From Rhyzopertha dominica (taxonomy: Eukaryota > Arthropoda > Insecta > Coleoptera > Bostrichidae): DNA of 64,000 bases. The stretch is taken from the NCBI GenBank assembly GCA_025024175.1, contig QCXZ01000075.1:3720001-3784000 (forward strand), written 5' to 3'. Under the pieces are notes generated by a model, which saw nothing but the letters and a program-made list of their open reading frames with translations, was not told the DNA's origin and made no database searches. Below, piece by piece: positions 37,560 through 48,159 of the stretch (the first letter of the stretch is position 1; each line of letters opens with the position of its first letter). Position numbers and translations under genes: made by a program.

Positions 37560-37860
37560 TGCAAATGTTTTTGAATTTTACTTTTTTTTAAACTGGTAGA
37601 GCAAATATCGAAACGAGACATTGTCAATATATATGGGGCCAACAACATCAACTTTGTACCAAAAAGAGACAATCCCTCCTGGCTTACCTCAGGCTCGCCC
37701 AAATGAAGAGTTCTGGGCAATATTGAGTCGGAAGGTCTATAATAATGGATGGAAAACAGAAAACGAAGAATAATTGAGCCGCAGTATTTCTGGAAAAATT
37801 ATAGTGAAATCGACGCTGCGGTCGTCCAAAATATTATGCAGCACCGTCTGAGGAAAACCA
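37560..37860 (+). pseudogene. Tc1/mariner-like transposase C-terminal fragment
   Basis: One + frame reads NINFVPKRDNPPGLPQARPN then EEFWAILSRKVYNNGWKTEN. This matches the end of insect Tc1-like transposases in which the third catalytic residue is in the block PPxxPQxRPIExFWxxLKxxVYxxxW. Here the Ile before the catalytic Glu has become Asn, and the next frame (VVQNIMQHRLRKTKAN) follows after stops. It is a decayed C-terminal end; no N-terminal DNA-binding domain was found. Confidence 0.65.
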
Positions 37861-38991
37861 AGGCAAATCAAAAATAACGGTACTTTGTCGGTTATTTGAA
37901 TTTTGTTGTATAATAAGGGTAGTTAAGATATTTCGTTTAAGATTTTTATACAAATAAATTTTTATAAGAATTTCCAGCGTCTGTACGTTATCTTTTTGAT
38001 TTCTGGGCTGCAAACGCATCTTCGAACACTTGCAAATAGCATACATCGCCAGTAATAAACTTTTTCTTTTCTTCTTATTCATACTTATACATATATACTC
38101 AGTAACTTTAAATATCCATATTTCTTACTTATTTCTAAGTTTATGTATTTTCAGAAAAACTCAAAAGTAAATAAAGGTAGCCACCAAGTGACAATGATTT
38201 GACAAATTAAATTAAGTTAGGGCACTTTTCTGAATAAACGCAAGCCATTCAACAAAAAAAAACTTAGCTCCACCGGAATCTTGACATTGCTTCACCAATC
38301 ACGAACATGGTACCTCTCGAGTTTTTTATATCGACGTGTTACAACACAATCGCTGCATTTGTTATCGCTTTCCTAAAACCGCTCCGGTAACGCGATACGT
38401 GCAGAGATTCAGCTATCAAACGGGCACGACAGTGAAAGTGAGCAACGTGGAAAAGAAAGCCCAGCCAGCCGTGCAACCAGCTCTCTTCACCATTACGTGC
38501 TATTTTTGGAGGTAGCGATCAAGGTTAAGGATTTTTGCCTTGTTGAGTTACAGCGAAAGAACCAGTTGTAGCAGTAAAACTGCGTAAAATCGGTTAAACG
38601 AAATATTTTATGGCAATTAAATTCTCGTTAAATAAAGACCTCAGAAAGGGAATTCTTCAACTTTGAACAATAACTAATTTCGACCTAAAAGATACTGTGG
38701 GAATTTCCATATATTAAAAGCATGGTCCAAGACTGTCTACAATTTCTACCAAATTAGAGATGAAGCATTAGGAACTTTGATAAGTCATACTAAACATCAT
38801 CTAAATCCCATCATGCTCCAAATCCCAAATACCCTTGATAACAACTCTCAAATCCGGTAAAATAAAGTACGAAATTACAATATTTTTCTAAATTAACGCA
38901 TTTAATGATTTAACTCAAGTGGTAGCATTGGATCCGAGAGGATGTGTTTTTGAGCGCTGTGAACTGACTACCTAATATACATGGTCGCTAC
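37861..38991. other. Non-coding, with a CpG-richer patch at 38300-38530
   Basis: No reading frame recognised. The patch at 38300-38530 is clearly richer in C, G and CpG (ACGCGATACGTGC, AACGGGCACGACAG) than its surroundings and ends near a possible donor (TTGGAG|GTAGCG, about 38506-38516). It could be a promoter and non-coding first exon, but I see no coding exon to pair with it. Confidence 0.35.
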
Positions 38992-40737
38992 AAAGCATGG
39001 AACCAGCAGGATATATCAGGTTCTGTGCGACCAATTTTTCTGAAATTGTGCATGGGCCTATGGGTTATTAAAATGCATTTTCTGGAATCTTTTCAACTCC
39101 CTGTTATCTCTCATTTCCGAGATATGGGCGCAAGTTGCATTTCTTAATGGGAAGGGGGGGGGGGGTCAAATAGCACATCATTGAAAAGGATATTTTTTCC
39201 TGATTTCAAAAATGTATCCCACTTGTACAATTTATTGCTTCTCAGTTGAGAAAAGTATGATAACAAACTTGGGTCTTGCAAAAAACTTCGGGATAAAAAC
39301 CATATTCGTTAGCGCTAAGTAAGAACAAAAACTCCAAGTGTCCCCATTTTCCTTATGACTGGTGATAATTTTCATTCACTTTGTTATTTGTAATCGCAAT
39401 GCCTCATTTAACTGAACATGATCTCATCGAAATTTTGATGATGATTAGTTATGGAGATAGAAGACGAAGTTATACGGAAGTAGTTGCAACTACAATGAAA
39501 TTCATGAAGATCGTGAACCAATTGCCAGATCAATAGTTATTAAAACATTTCAACGTTTTGAGGAAACCGGCGGTGCTAAAAATCGTCAAAAACCAGGACG
39601 TCCAAAGGTTGTTACGAGTGAGAAAAGTAACTTGAATGTCCTTTTAGATGAACAAGAAATTCTAAGTGTTCCGTACAGCAGTACATTACTGGAATATGTT
39701 TTTTGATGAAGCGCCGTTTTGCCTCAATGGTAATGTGAATAGACATAATTGCAGATATTAGTCGGACACAAGTCCACATTGGATGGAACAAGTCCACACA
39801 CAACACCATCAAAAAGTGAATGTCTGGGGTGCTATTATCGGTGAGCACATTATTAGGTCTTTTTTCATCGATGGAAATTTAAATGCGCTCACGTATTTAC
39901 AGCTGTTGCGCGAATACATTATACCAGAACTTATTCGCCTGTACCCTAATCGTGAAAATTCTGCGCGTCCTTCTGAACAAATATGGTTTCAGCAAGATGG
40001 TGCACCGCCCCATTTTGCAGTCAGCGTTCGTGAATATTTGAATGCGATAATTCCAGACAGATGGAATGGTAGGCGCGGAGCGATAGGATGCCCAGCACGT
40101 TCCCCTGATCTGACGCCGCTTGATTTTTTTCCTGCGGGGATATCTGAAAAATCGTATTTATGCTGATCGGACACATAATGCAGAAGATTTAAAAGGACGA
40201 ATCGGGGCAGAAATTCAGAACTTACCTCCAAATATGCTACAAAGAATATTGGAAAACTTTTACTCATGGCTGTATTTCTGTTCTGGGGAACATTTTGAAC
40301 ATCTTCTGTAATGTAAATTTGAAAAAATACTGCATATTTCACGGAATCGTGTTTTCCTTTTTTACTTTTAGGGTACCCGATTCGCAATAATTTGATCAAA
40401 CTAGATGAAAATTATTACTACACAAGGAAAACTGGTAATACCTGGCTTTTTTGCCCATTTTAGCGATAAAATTGTTTTCATTCTTTTCGTTCTTTGTCAG
40501 GCTCAATTATTGTATTTACATTTTTCTCAACTCAGAAGAAGAATTGTACAAGTGTGATACATTTTTGAAACCAGGAAAAAATATCATTTTCAGTGAAGTG
40601 CCTTCTCATTAAAAAATATGTAATCTGCGCCCATATCTCGGAAACAAGAGCTGACACGGAGTTGAAAAAATTCCAGACAATGCTTTTAATTACTGATAGA
40701 TAATAACCTGAAATATCCTGCTGGTTCCATACTCCTG
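38992..40737 (+). mobile_element. Near-complete mariner-like transposon with long inverted repeats
   Basis: The ends are CAAAGCATGGAACCAGCAGG at 38992 and the near complement ending CTGCTGGTTCCATACTCCTG at 40737. Both are flanked by TA (38990-38991 and 40738-40739), the duplication that Tc1/mariner elements create. Further internal matches make the inverted repeats about 200 bp long. Paired blocks are ATCTCGGAAA/TTTCCGAGAT, GTATCCCACTTGTACAATT against AATTGTACAAGTGTGATAC, and GGAAAAAATATC/GATATTTTTTCC. The total is 1746 bp. The G-run at 39147-39163 is inside the left repeat. The transposase inside is broken. Confidence 0.82.
39399..40311 (+). pseudogene. mariner-like transposase, broken
   Basis: Starts at ATG 39399, MPHLTEHDLIEILMMISYGD. 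After a frame change it reads REPIARSIVIKTFQRFEETG and NRQKPGRPK, the helix-turn-helix region followed by the GRP hinge. A deletion then removes the linker. The catalytic part resumes with FFDEAPFCLNGNVNRHNCRY and KVNVWGAIIG, then QIWFQQDGAPPHFAVSVREY (second Asp) and CPARSPDLTPLDFF (third Asp). A one-base shift follows, then GYLKNRIYADRTHNAEDLKG and a stop at 40309-40311. At least three frame breaks and a linker deletion make it inactive, though much of the sequence is still well preserved. Confidence 0.8.
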
Positions 40738-41176
40738 TAGATCTATTAAGTGTGTCAAATTGTAAATTGACTAATCACTCTTAAAACGTGCTAAATAACC
40801 AATTTTCCAATTATAAATAATATAAAAATCAAGTAAAAATTTGACATACGTAAGCAGGAAAATTTAAGCTATTGTGCAAATCCATTCATAAGAAATTTAC
40901 GACACCAGAACAAGTCATCCACCTTACGAAATTTGTACAATTAAGGCCACGTCCTTCACAGACAAATCCATGGTGTTGCGAAGCTCCTGCAATTTGAACC
41001 TGCCGCGATGGCGACCGAACGTTTGCACGCGGTCATTCGTCCACTCTCTTGAGTAACAACAATTTCACCTTTCTTCAGTGTGCGTCGAAGAACCGACAAG
41101 AAACCTACGCGCGCGCGATATTCATGAAAAGAGCGGATTTTGTTTGGTGTTGGTTGAGTGAGCGAGCGATTTGAAG

Positions 41177-41191
41177 ATGGACGAAAACGAG
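41177..41191 (+). CDS. Possible first coding exon of an unknown gene (MDENE)
   Basis: A GC- and CpG-richer island (about 40950-41190) ends with ATGGACGAAAACGAG followed by a donor, gtaatgag. An arthropod initiator-like TCAGTG at 41075-41080 would give a 5' UTR of about 100 nt. This looks like the promoter and first exon of a + strand gene with a long first intron. I could not find the following exon, so the identity is unknown and the exon is inferred only from composition and the ATG/donor spacing. Confidence 0.35.
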
Positions 41192-42329
41192 GTAATGAGT
41201 TGGGTACGGTTTATCGCCTATGGGTTATTTAAACATTTAGTCTATAATTTACCTTTTAGAAGAATCACTTGTACAGTTTTTCTTGAATCAAAGTCCTCTC
41301 CGGTTGCAACACATCTAATTTATAAATAAAACAGTGGATGTATATTTACTCCTATAAGTAGCAGTCCGGATTGTTATATTTTTATAACTAAAGCATCATT
41401 TTCAATGCAAAGAAAGTCTTCTTTCGTACTAAGTTCACTAAACATTAGACCTACTTTCTCAGATACTGATGAAGAAGTGACAATTCGTTGCCAAACAGAA
41501 GATCACCATTTCCTAAATTCATCTCCTGCTATAGTAAACAACTAAGAAGTCAACTACCACAATAGACTGGACTACCAATCTAATGAATTTGCATCAGTAC
41601 TAATTCCTTCAAGTTAAATCTGATTTATTTTATCAACCACCTGAAATATCAAAGCTAGAAAATTACTGCTGAAGTTCTATATTTTTTCCACTAATAAATA
41701 AAAAAAAGCTGGGCAGAATTGTGATAAAAATGAATAAATGCAAAATATTTGGAAAGATAATATAATAACGGAATTATCTGTAACTGCAAATTAATTACTT
41801 CGTTAATAAACATATTCCACAAAAAGTGCATGTACATTTTAGTTTCAAAAAATACACGAAAGACTCTAACAATAATTTAGACATACTTTATTTTTTTATT
41901 TTTTACGATACAAGCATGCTACATATCTAATGTTATATACTCTTCGCGACAACTAATTAGCCTCACCCAAAAAATACAGATTTTTATTTTAAATAGTATT
42001 ATTACTAGACTCACTCAGAGTATCAAGGTAGGCAATGATTATTTGGTAGACAATTTGTCAATTCTGACAACTGAGAATCAACTACAGAATCTTTTTCTCC
42101 AAAACAAGTTTATTCGTGACAACTGACTAGGCTCACTAATTATAATTAGCTTTAAAGTAAGTACAATTTGAATAAAATAGTAATTGCGTTATGTACATAA
42201 AGAAATCATATGGGGTGGCAAAAGCAATGGAATAGTGTAATTTCCACAGCTGGAAAAAGACTTTGATCCAGGTGGATATTTATAGTATTTCCTTGACTTG
42301 AGAAAACAAGAAAAATTTCTTACTCGTCA
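41192..42329. other. AT-rich non-coding
   Basis: No gene recognised. If the candidate first exon at 41177 is real, this is part of its first intron. Confidence 0.5.
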
Positions 42330-42770
42330 CCACAGATAATCGTGTGGGGCGCAATTTAGTCTAAAGAAGTGGTGCAATTAGAAATTTTAGATGAAATTCA
42401 GAATTCTCAGAAATATAAGGTTCTATTGATATGGGTCAAACCCATAATAGAAAGTACCACGGATGGGCTTACCATGGGTTGACCAACATGATCATGCTGC
42501 AGTCCATACTGCACTTTTGGTCAGTAGTTGGTTGCAGGAAGAGAATGTTAATGTGCTCGAGTGACCTAGTGTATCACCTGTTCTAAACATTATAGAAAAT
42601 GTTTAGGGATGGCTTACCAGGCAATTGTATGGTGATGGTGAACAATACCGCAATGTAGGGTAGCTTACCAATGGCATACAGGCTGCCATAACCCAGGGAT
42701 AACTGGATTCTTTATTTAATTCTATGCCAAACAGAATCTTTGAAGTTATCCACAAAGGACACACACTATG
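42330..42770 (+). pseudogene. Tc1-like transposase fragment
   Basis: Reads IIVWGA at the left, then in one frame LVDQHDHAAVHTALLVSSWL, QEENVNVLE and PSVSPVLNIIENV, followed by GWLTRQLYGDGEQYRNV and SMPNRIFEVIH. This is the second half of a Tc1-family transposase (canonical QQDNAPxHxAxxVxxWL, WPxxSPDLNPIENLWG and SMPxRxxxVI). The QQDN Asp is kept and the last catalytic Glu is kept. Several Trp codons have become stops (TGG to TGA or TAG), a sign of ordinary point-mutation decay. No terminal repeats were identified. Confidence 0.75.
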
Positions 42771-45700
42771 AATGTTATTTTTTTCCGGTTTTTGTTCATT
42801 ATCTTATTCATTATTGTTTTTCGTTTCCATTTTACTATTAAATTAATTTAGATTAACAAATAGCTTTCTTTTGCTTTAGGTTGTTGTTGTATAGATAATC
42901 AGATGTCGCGGAGCGCAATCCGTATATTTGTAAAAAAATATAAAACAAAGACAAAAAGACACATTTTGTGAAACATGCAAACCTAATGTCAGCTCTGTCT
43001 GCTCTAACTTCTAAAGAAGATTATCATAATACATTTTTATATTCGTTTACGCTCAAATTTCGCAACTCATCTGAGTTTCAGTATACGAATCTCACGACAG
43101 GTTTTGAAAAAATTAAAATAAAGTTCAGATAACTAGGTATGAGAGGCCAAATTTAGATTCTGAGCAATTTTTCCTGTACCCAATATTTCTTGTGAAGCAA
43201 AGTGTAGGTTTTCTTTGACGGGTTACAAGAAAACGAGAGTGACATTTAACGTTTAATCTGAATGCTCCGCAAGATTCATCTTAAGAATTTCATATCTCTA
43301 CTAGATTTTCTAGTTTTGCTCCAAAACCAACAAAAATGTAGGCTTTTAAGTATTTTAAGCCCAACACATCTATAACCAACTAAATAAAACTGTAATTCTC
43401 TTAGGTAAGTTGATGTATTTTAATATAACTAAAAAAATAGGTATGTTGATATGTAAACGACAAACATATACGTTTAGGAATAATATCTTGATATAATTAT
43501 CAACATTCCACTTAGTCTCCCGAAGTAACTCGGATCGAAAGTTAAATCTTCATGTATAAAGGCCACTGTAGAAATATTTAAACACTGTGTGACATTTAAA
43601 CAGGCTGTGAAAACAAACAAGAGGAATGAAATGCTATTCCATGCAGCCGGTATAATAGACACACATTAGATATGTGTGTAAACTTTCATCGAAGAAATTT
43701 CACTCAGCCATAAGCACGTTTTCATTACATAAAATTTACCTCGTTTTGCTCCATTGATAATTACCAGTTACAACTTTGTTGTCCGTTATATTCGGCGTTT
43801 TGCCAGTGTTTTTAAAAATCATCATTAATTTTTATAACTAACTAAATTGTATTTTGGAACATTTTTCTGTGGTTGGAGCGACCGGTTTTATAGAAAATAG
43901 GCACATTAAGTTGAGATCCTTTCCTTTCATTTTAACAGTAGAGGATACAAGTCAGATTTCAACCGAAAATACCTAAACCATGAAAAACAAATCAGCTGAC
44001 AAAATCTGTTTGTTTCGGCAATATAACAGTTACAAAATGAAGTATCTGCAAAGTAGGTACTGTAAAGATTATAAAAATTAAAAATAATTGCGCTGGTTGT
44101 ATATAAAAGCTGCACAACGAATAATTTCCTAGCTGTAAAATACGTGTTTTCACCACATCGTTGCAGTAAGTGGAAGAAGACACTGTACTACTGTATTCCA
44201 ATTAGTAAACGAAGGTACTAACAAAGTTCGCACTAAGAAAATGGAAGTTTACTGATGTAAAATGTTCTACAACCAGGCGCATGGCACAATGATACCAAAA
44301 TATAGGTATAATAAAGTCAGTGTTGATCCCCTAATTGATTATAGGGTATAAATAGAGAATGAAAACTTTTCGCCAAAAAACGCGTAGACATTTGTTATTT
44401 TCACAACAAATTTTTTTTTATAGATCTGCTGTAGCAGGGTAAATTCGCATCTATTGCATTATCAAGTCTGACCGTTTGGTTTCTTAAAACTATCTAATTA
44501 ATAATTGTATGAATAATACAGAAAAAAATTCAAACTTCCTTGTCCTATAAGGGGTATATGTACTACTTTGAACTATTAGCGATATGGTCTCTTCCACATC
44601 TTTTCCTTCTGCTCCTATAATCCTCCTCCAGATTATTAAGGATTTCTGAGTCAAGATTAACCAGATTTTGGATATAATCAACAATTATTGATACTCTTGT
44701 TGATCTTAATAAAAGACAATAAATCGTCTTCTTCGTTGGTTGTGCAATTGTGTAAGTAAAAGTTTTCTATGACAGTTCTCTTTCAAGATAATATTCTGCA
44801 ATGTTTTCCCTTGAACATTACTTCATCTGGAAATATTGACCCACAATAAGCACTCATCTTACTAGCATTTGCGTTTCGCTTTCTTTATTCTTACCATTTA
44901 CCCTTCTATTACAAATATTTTGAGAACGTACTAAATTTGTGGCTATTTTCTCCCATAAATCAAGAAAGTATTCTTTATAGTTGTATCGAAAACTTAACAT
45001 TGCGTTTATTTATCAAGATAAAACTAAACATAAGAGGCCACCAAAAAATGTAATTATAAGAAAGTAAACTCATCTTGCTTACAGTCAATCAATGAACAAA
45101 AGTGTATTATTATCAAGAAAATAAATATACTATTCCAGTAGTTCTGTAGTTACGAAGACATATTCTGTAATACTTAAATACTTTCGAGATTTCGTAAACT
45201 AATTGAGTGCTATGATTGCCACGTTGGTATGCCTCACACTAAATGAATAATTATACTATAAATACCCCCCATCAAGAGGTAAGGTGCTGTTGTTATCTGT
45301 GCATTCACGTGTTAATGCAACCAGCGCAAATTAAGAGGTAACTAACATGAAAACTGATCCAATGCACGCAACTTAATTTTTTATCCCAATCTCATATTAA
45401 CAAGGATTGCATAACTTGCATATATTATACAGGTAAACTAACTGCCTGAATATGTCCCAGGAATTCGATTCCTTTAGATAACTTCTGTTTAGATAGTCTA
45501 ATTATATCTTCAGGCATTCAAATATGTTGCAACCAACCCGGATTCAAGCATTTAACTGAGGTTGTCATAAGCAAGATGCTTTTAATTAAAAGCACATGAT
45601 TGCGATTTTCACTGGATATTATGCTTGATAAAATTATGAAAAAAAAAGACAGCTAATAATCAAGATTCAAAATAAAATGCTTCCATATCTTTTATCTGTA

Positions 45701-47144
45701 TTTTTTCAATACAAAATCCAATTTTTTTAGGTTTACTCATAACAATTACTTTTCGTTTAAGTCTTTTAGGAGCCTGCCTGAAATTGGGGCTAATGAAATA
45801 TCAATTTGCGGGTCAAGGAAAACTGCAGCTGGGTACTATTACTAATATTACCAAGGTGATTGTACCGTAAATTATATTTTAGCAAACATGTTGCTGCATT
45901 TCCTCTACGCTCATTCGAATTATGCAATTAGGTTGACATTTTTACCAACTGCGCTGTGAATGGACGATTATAAACGCTATTGCGTTTGGCATTGTTGAGA
46001 ACTTCTCTAGAACAGTTTTTGAACACTAAACCAACCTTATGACAAGGTTATGATCTGCAGAATTACAAAAGTATGCTATTATACAGCATTAATTAACCTG
46101 TAAAACTAGAAAATATAGGTACCTATTGAGACACTGAAGAAATTTAAGGATTTCATTGTAAAGTGTTATCTTTAATTATTAAGAGTATCTAATTAGCTTT
46201 CTGGTCACTTTGTTTATATATCCATCATTAAAAAACCCTTATTGGGTATTCCACGTGAGAATAATAAAATAATGGCAACATAATTGTACTTGTATAGGTG
46301 TTCCGACAGAAATAATCTAAGAAAGAGAATAATCTATGTGGGTTATGGTGGTACAACAAAGTAATGTACGGTGACTTTAAGTTTTTTTGGATAAAATTGG
46401 GACCGGAAATTGAGAAGCCAATAACCTTTTAAAACAGGAAACAATGAACGATCGGAATTTTGGCGTGTGCATACTTTCACGCTTTAAAAATGCTTACTAC
46501 TCATCAATCGAAAGTGCTTTCACAAACCGTTCCGCAATATATTACAGACTTAAGGTTTTCTACTTTTTAGATGACACTCCGAAGTTTTCAGCTCTATGAG
46601 CGTACAGAACTTATCAGCAAGTATAATGTTTCTGTGTTTGTAGACACATGGTGGCAATAATTTGAATGTTCGAGATTTAATCACCTGTTCAAGTGGTTTC
46701 TGAAAGTAGAAGCCGATGAATGTATATGGGACAATGAAAGGAAAAGTGTTGGTTTCAAGCAATGCGTCACAAAAGTTATACAGATGGGTATATACTGAAT
46801 TCACGAAATAAGACGAAATTGCGCTTAAAATCACATTCCATACATACATAAATATACATCAGCTAAGTTTTTAGAATCAACATTAGACAGTGAACGATAG
46901 CACTTAGTACAACATGATTAGAGTGACAATTATAATATTATTTGCAGGTTATAGTGCTATATAATGGTATTAAAGATATATTTATTAGTTGACTGTAAGT
47001 TCAGAATAATTGGGTATTATCACTTTTTTTGAAAATTACGTAAAATGAATCTTGAAGTGCATATATATCATACGCCATGTTAAAAAAAAACAAAAAGTAT
47101 TTGTTGGTAGAGAATTTCAGGTCTGAAATTCGAATCTTAGCAGT
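42771..47144. other. AT-rich non-coding
   Basis: No convincing gene in about 4.4 kb. The longest minus-strand frame (46550-46849, 99 codons) has mixed hydrophobic composition but matches no family I recognise. Confidence 0.5.
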
Positions 47145-48159
47145 CACCGCCAAAACGCTTCTATCCAAGGTGATTCAACTCGTGACGTCAAGTGTCATGT
47201 AAACATTACCGAGGAGCGTGCTGTTTAATGGTGTAGTATCATTCTTGTATTGAAAAAGCTTTTGTGTGGTGTTTATTGAAAGGATGGTGTAAGAGCTCGC
47301 ACCAAAAAGTGATTTGTGTAGTTTTACAAGCATCTATTATGTATGGAAAACAAAACAAGTGTTGTTTCGTACATGGTTATAAAAGTTCTTCAGTCAGTAC
47401 AGCTAACAAAATTTTTGTAACCGTTTCTCGAGATTATCAACGTATGTAAAAGTTGTTTAAGGCCCCTAGACGTGATATGCCGAAATCGCAAAGTTTGTTT
47501 TTCTGTTGTGAAGATCATCTTAATTCTAACTGTAAGTTTTATTATTCTTTTTGGGGTTATAAGTGTTTACCATTCGGTTTCCATTTTGTTATAGCTTGAA
47601 GAGGATATGAAAAATTATATGCGTTTTAAGTTGATAGAGGGAAATGTTATAATAAAGAACGACGCTGTCCCCCATATATTCGACTGTTAGCCAGACCGGA
47701 AACGAGCCGCAAGAGCTCCGAAAATAAATAGCAATTTATATTTATTCTGACCTCTAAAGTAAATGTCAAGTTTGGGGTACATTTTTGATTCTTACATTTT
47801 TATATTTACAAATAGTATGTTTCCAGTAACCCACTGTGATCAAATTATCAATGCTAGGTTAATTTGATAAAAAGTTCACTTATGCTGTTGCTTTTACGTT
47901 CCTCATCTCCGTCGCCTTGCACCGCTCGTCGCTGTACACAAATTCCATAACAATGAGCACGCCTTCAGAAGTCATAACTCTTAAGTATTTCACTTTTTCT
48001 TGGCGTATTTTAATTCGCTTGTCACAAAATGAACGCAAACAACAAACTGATAAATTGACGGGTTGAGGCTGACGCGTGACGCGCTGACCCCAGATGTAAA
48101 CAAGCGGCCATTTACAAGACACCTGACGTCACGGTCAATATGTTCGCGTTTTGGCGGTC
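47145..48159. mobile_element. Inverted-repeat element carrying a THAP domain (P-like)
   Basis: The outer block ACCGCCAAAACGC (47146-47158) is repeated inverted at 48146-48158. An inner block GTGACGTCAAGTGTCATGTA (from 47182) is matched inverted at 48110-48132 with few changes. The element is about 1.0 kb. It contains a THAP zinc-finger reading frame near its left end; THAP is the DNA-binding domain at the N-terminus of P-superfamily transposases. No RNase H-like catalytic domain is visible, so this would be a deleted, non-autonomous copy. No clear target-site duplication was found. Confidence 0.55.
47339..47690 (+). pseudogene. THAP-domain gene fragment, two exons, disrupted
   Basis: From ATG 47339 it reads MYGKQNKCCFVHGYKSSSVS then TANKIFVTVSRDYQRM, an in-frame TAA, and KLFKAPRRDMPKSQSLFFCC with EDHLNSN. 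This is a THAP C2CH zinc finger: the final CxxH is present as C-E-D-H, but the second Cys has become Tyr (VHGY for xPGC). A donor (aact|gtaagt, 47532) and an acceptor (gttatag, ending 47594) flank a 63-base intron. The second part reads LEEDMKNYMRFKLIEG and IIKNDAVPHIFDC-stop, the usual continuation FxLEEDMxNYxxxKLxxG. The phase does not match across the intron. A stop, a phase error and a lost zinc ligand make it a pseudogene. Confidence 0.7.

Noticed and set aside
46550..46849. 99-codon minus-strand frame
   Set aside because: No motif, no splice signals that extend it, and AT-rich random-looking composition.
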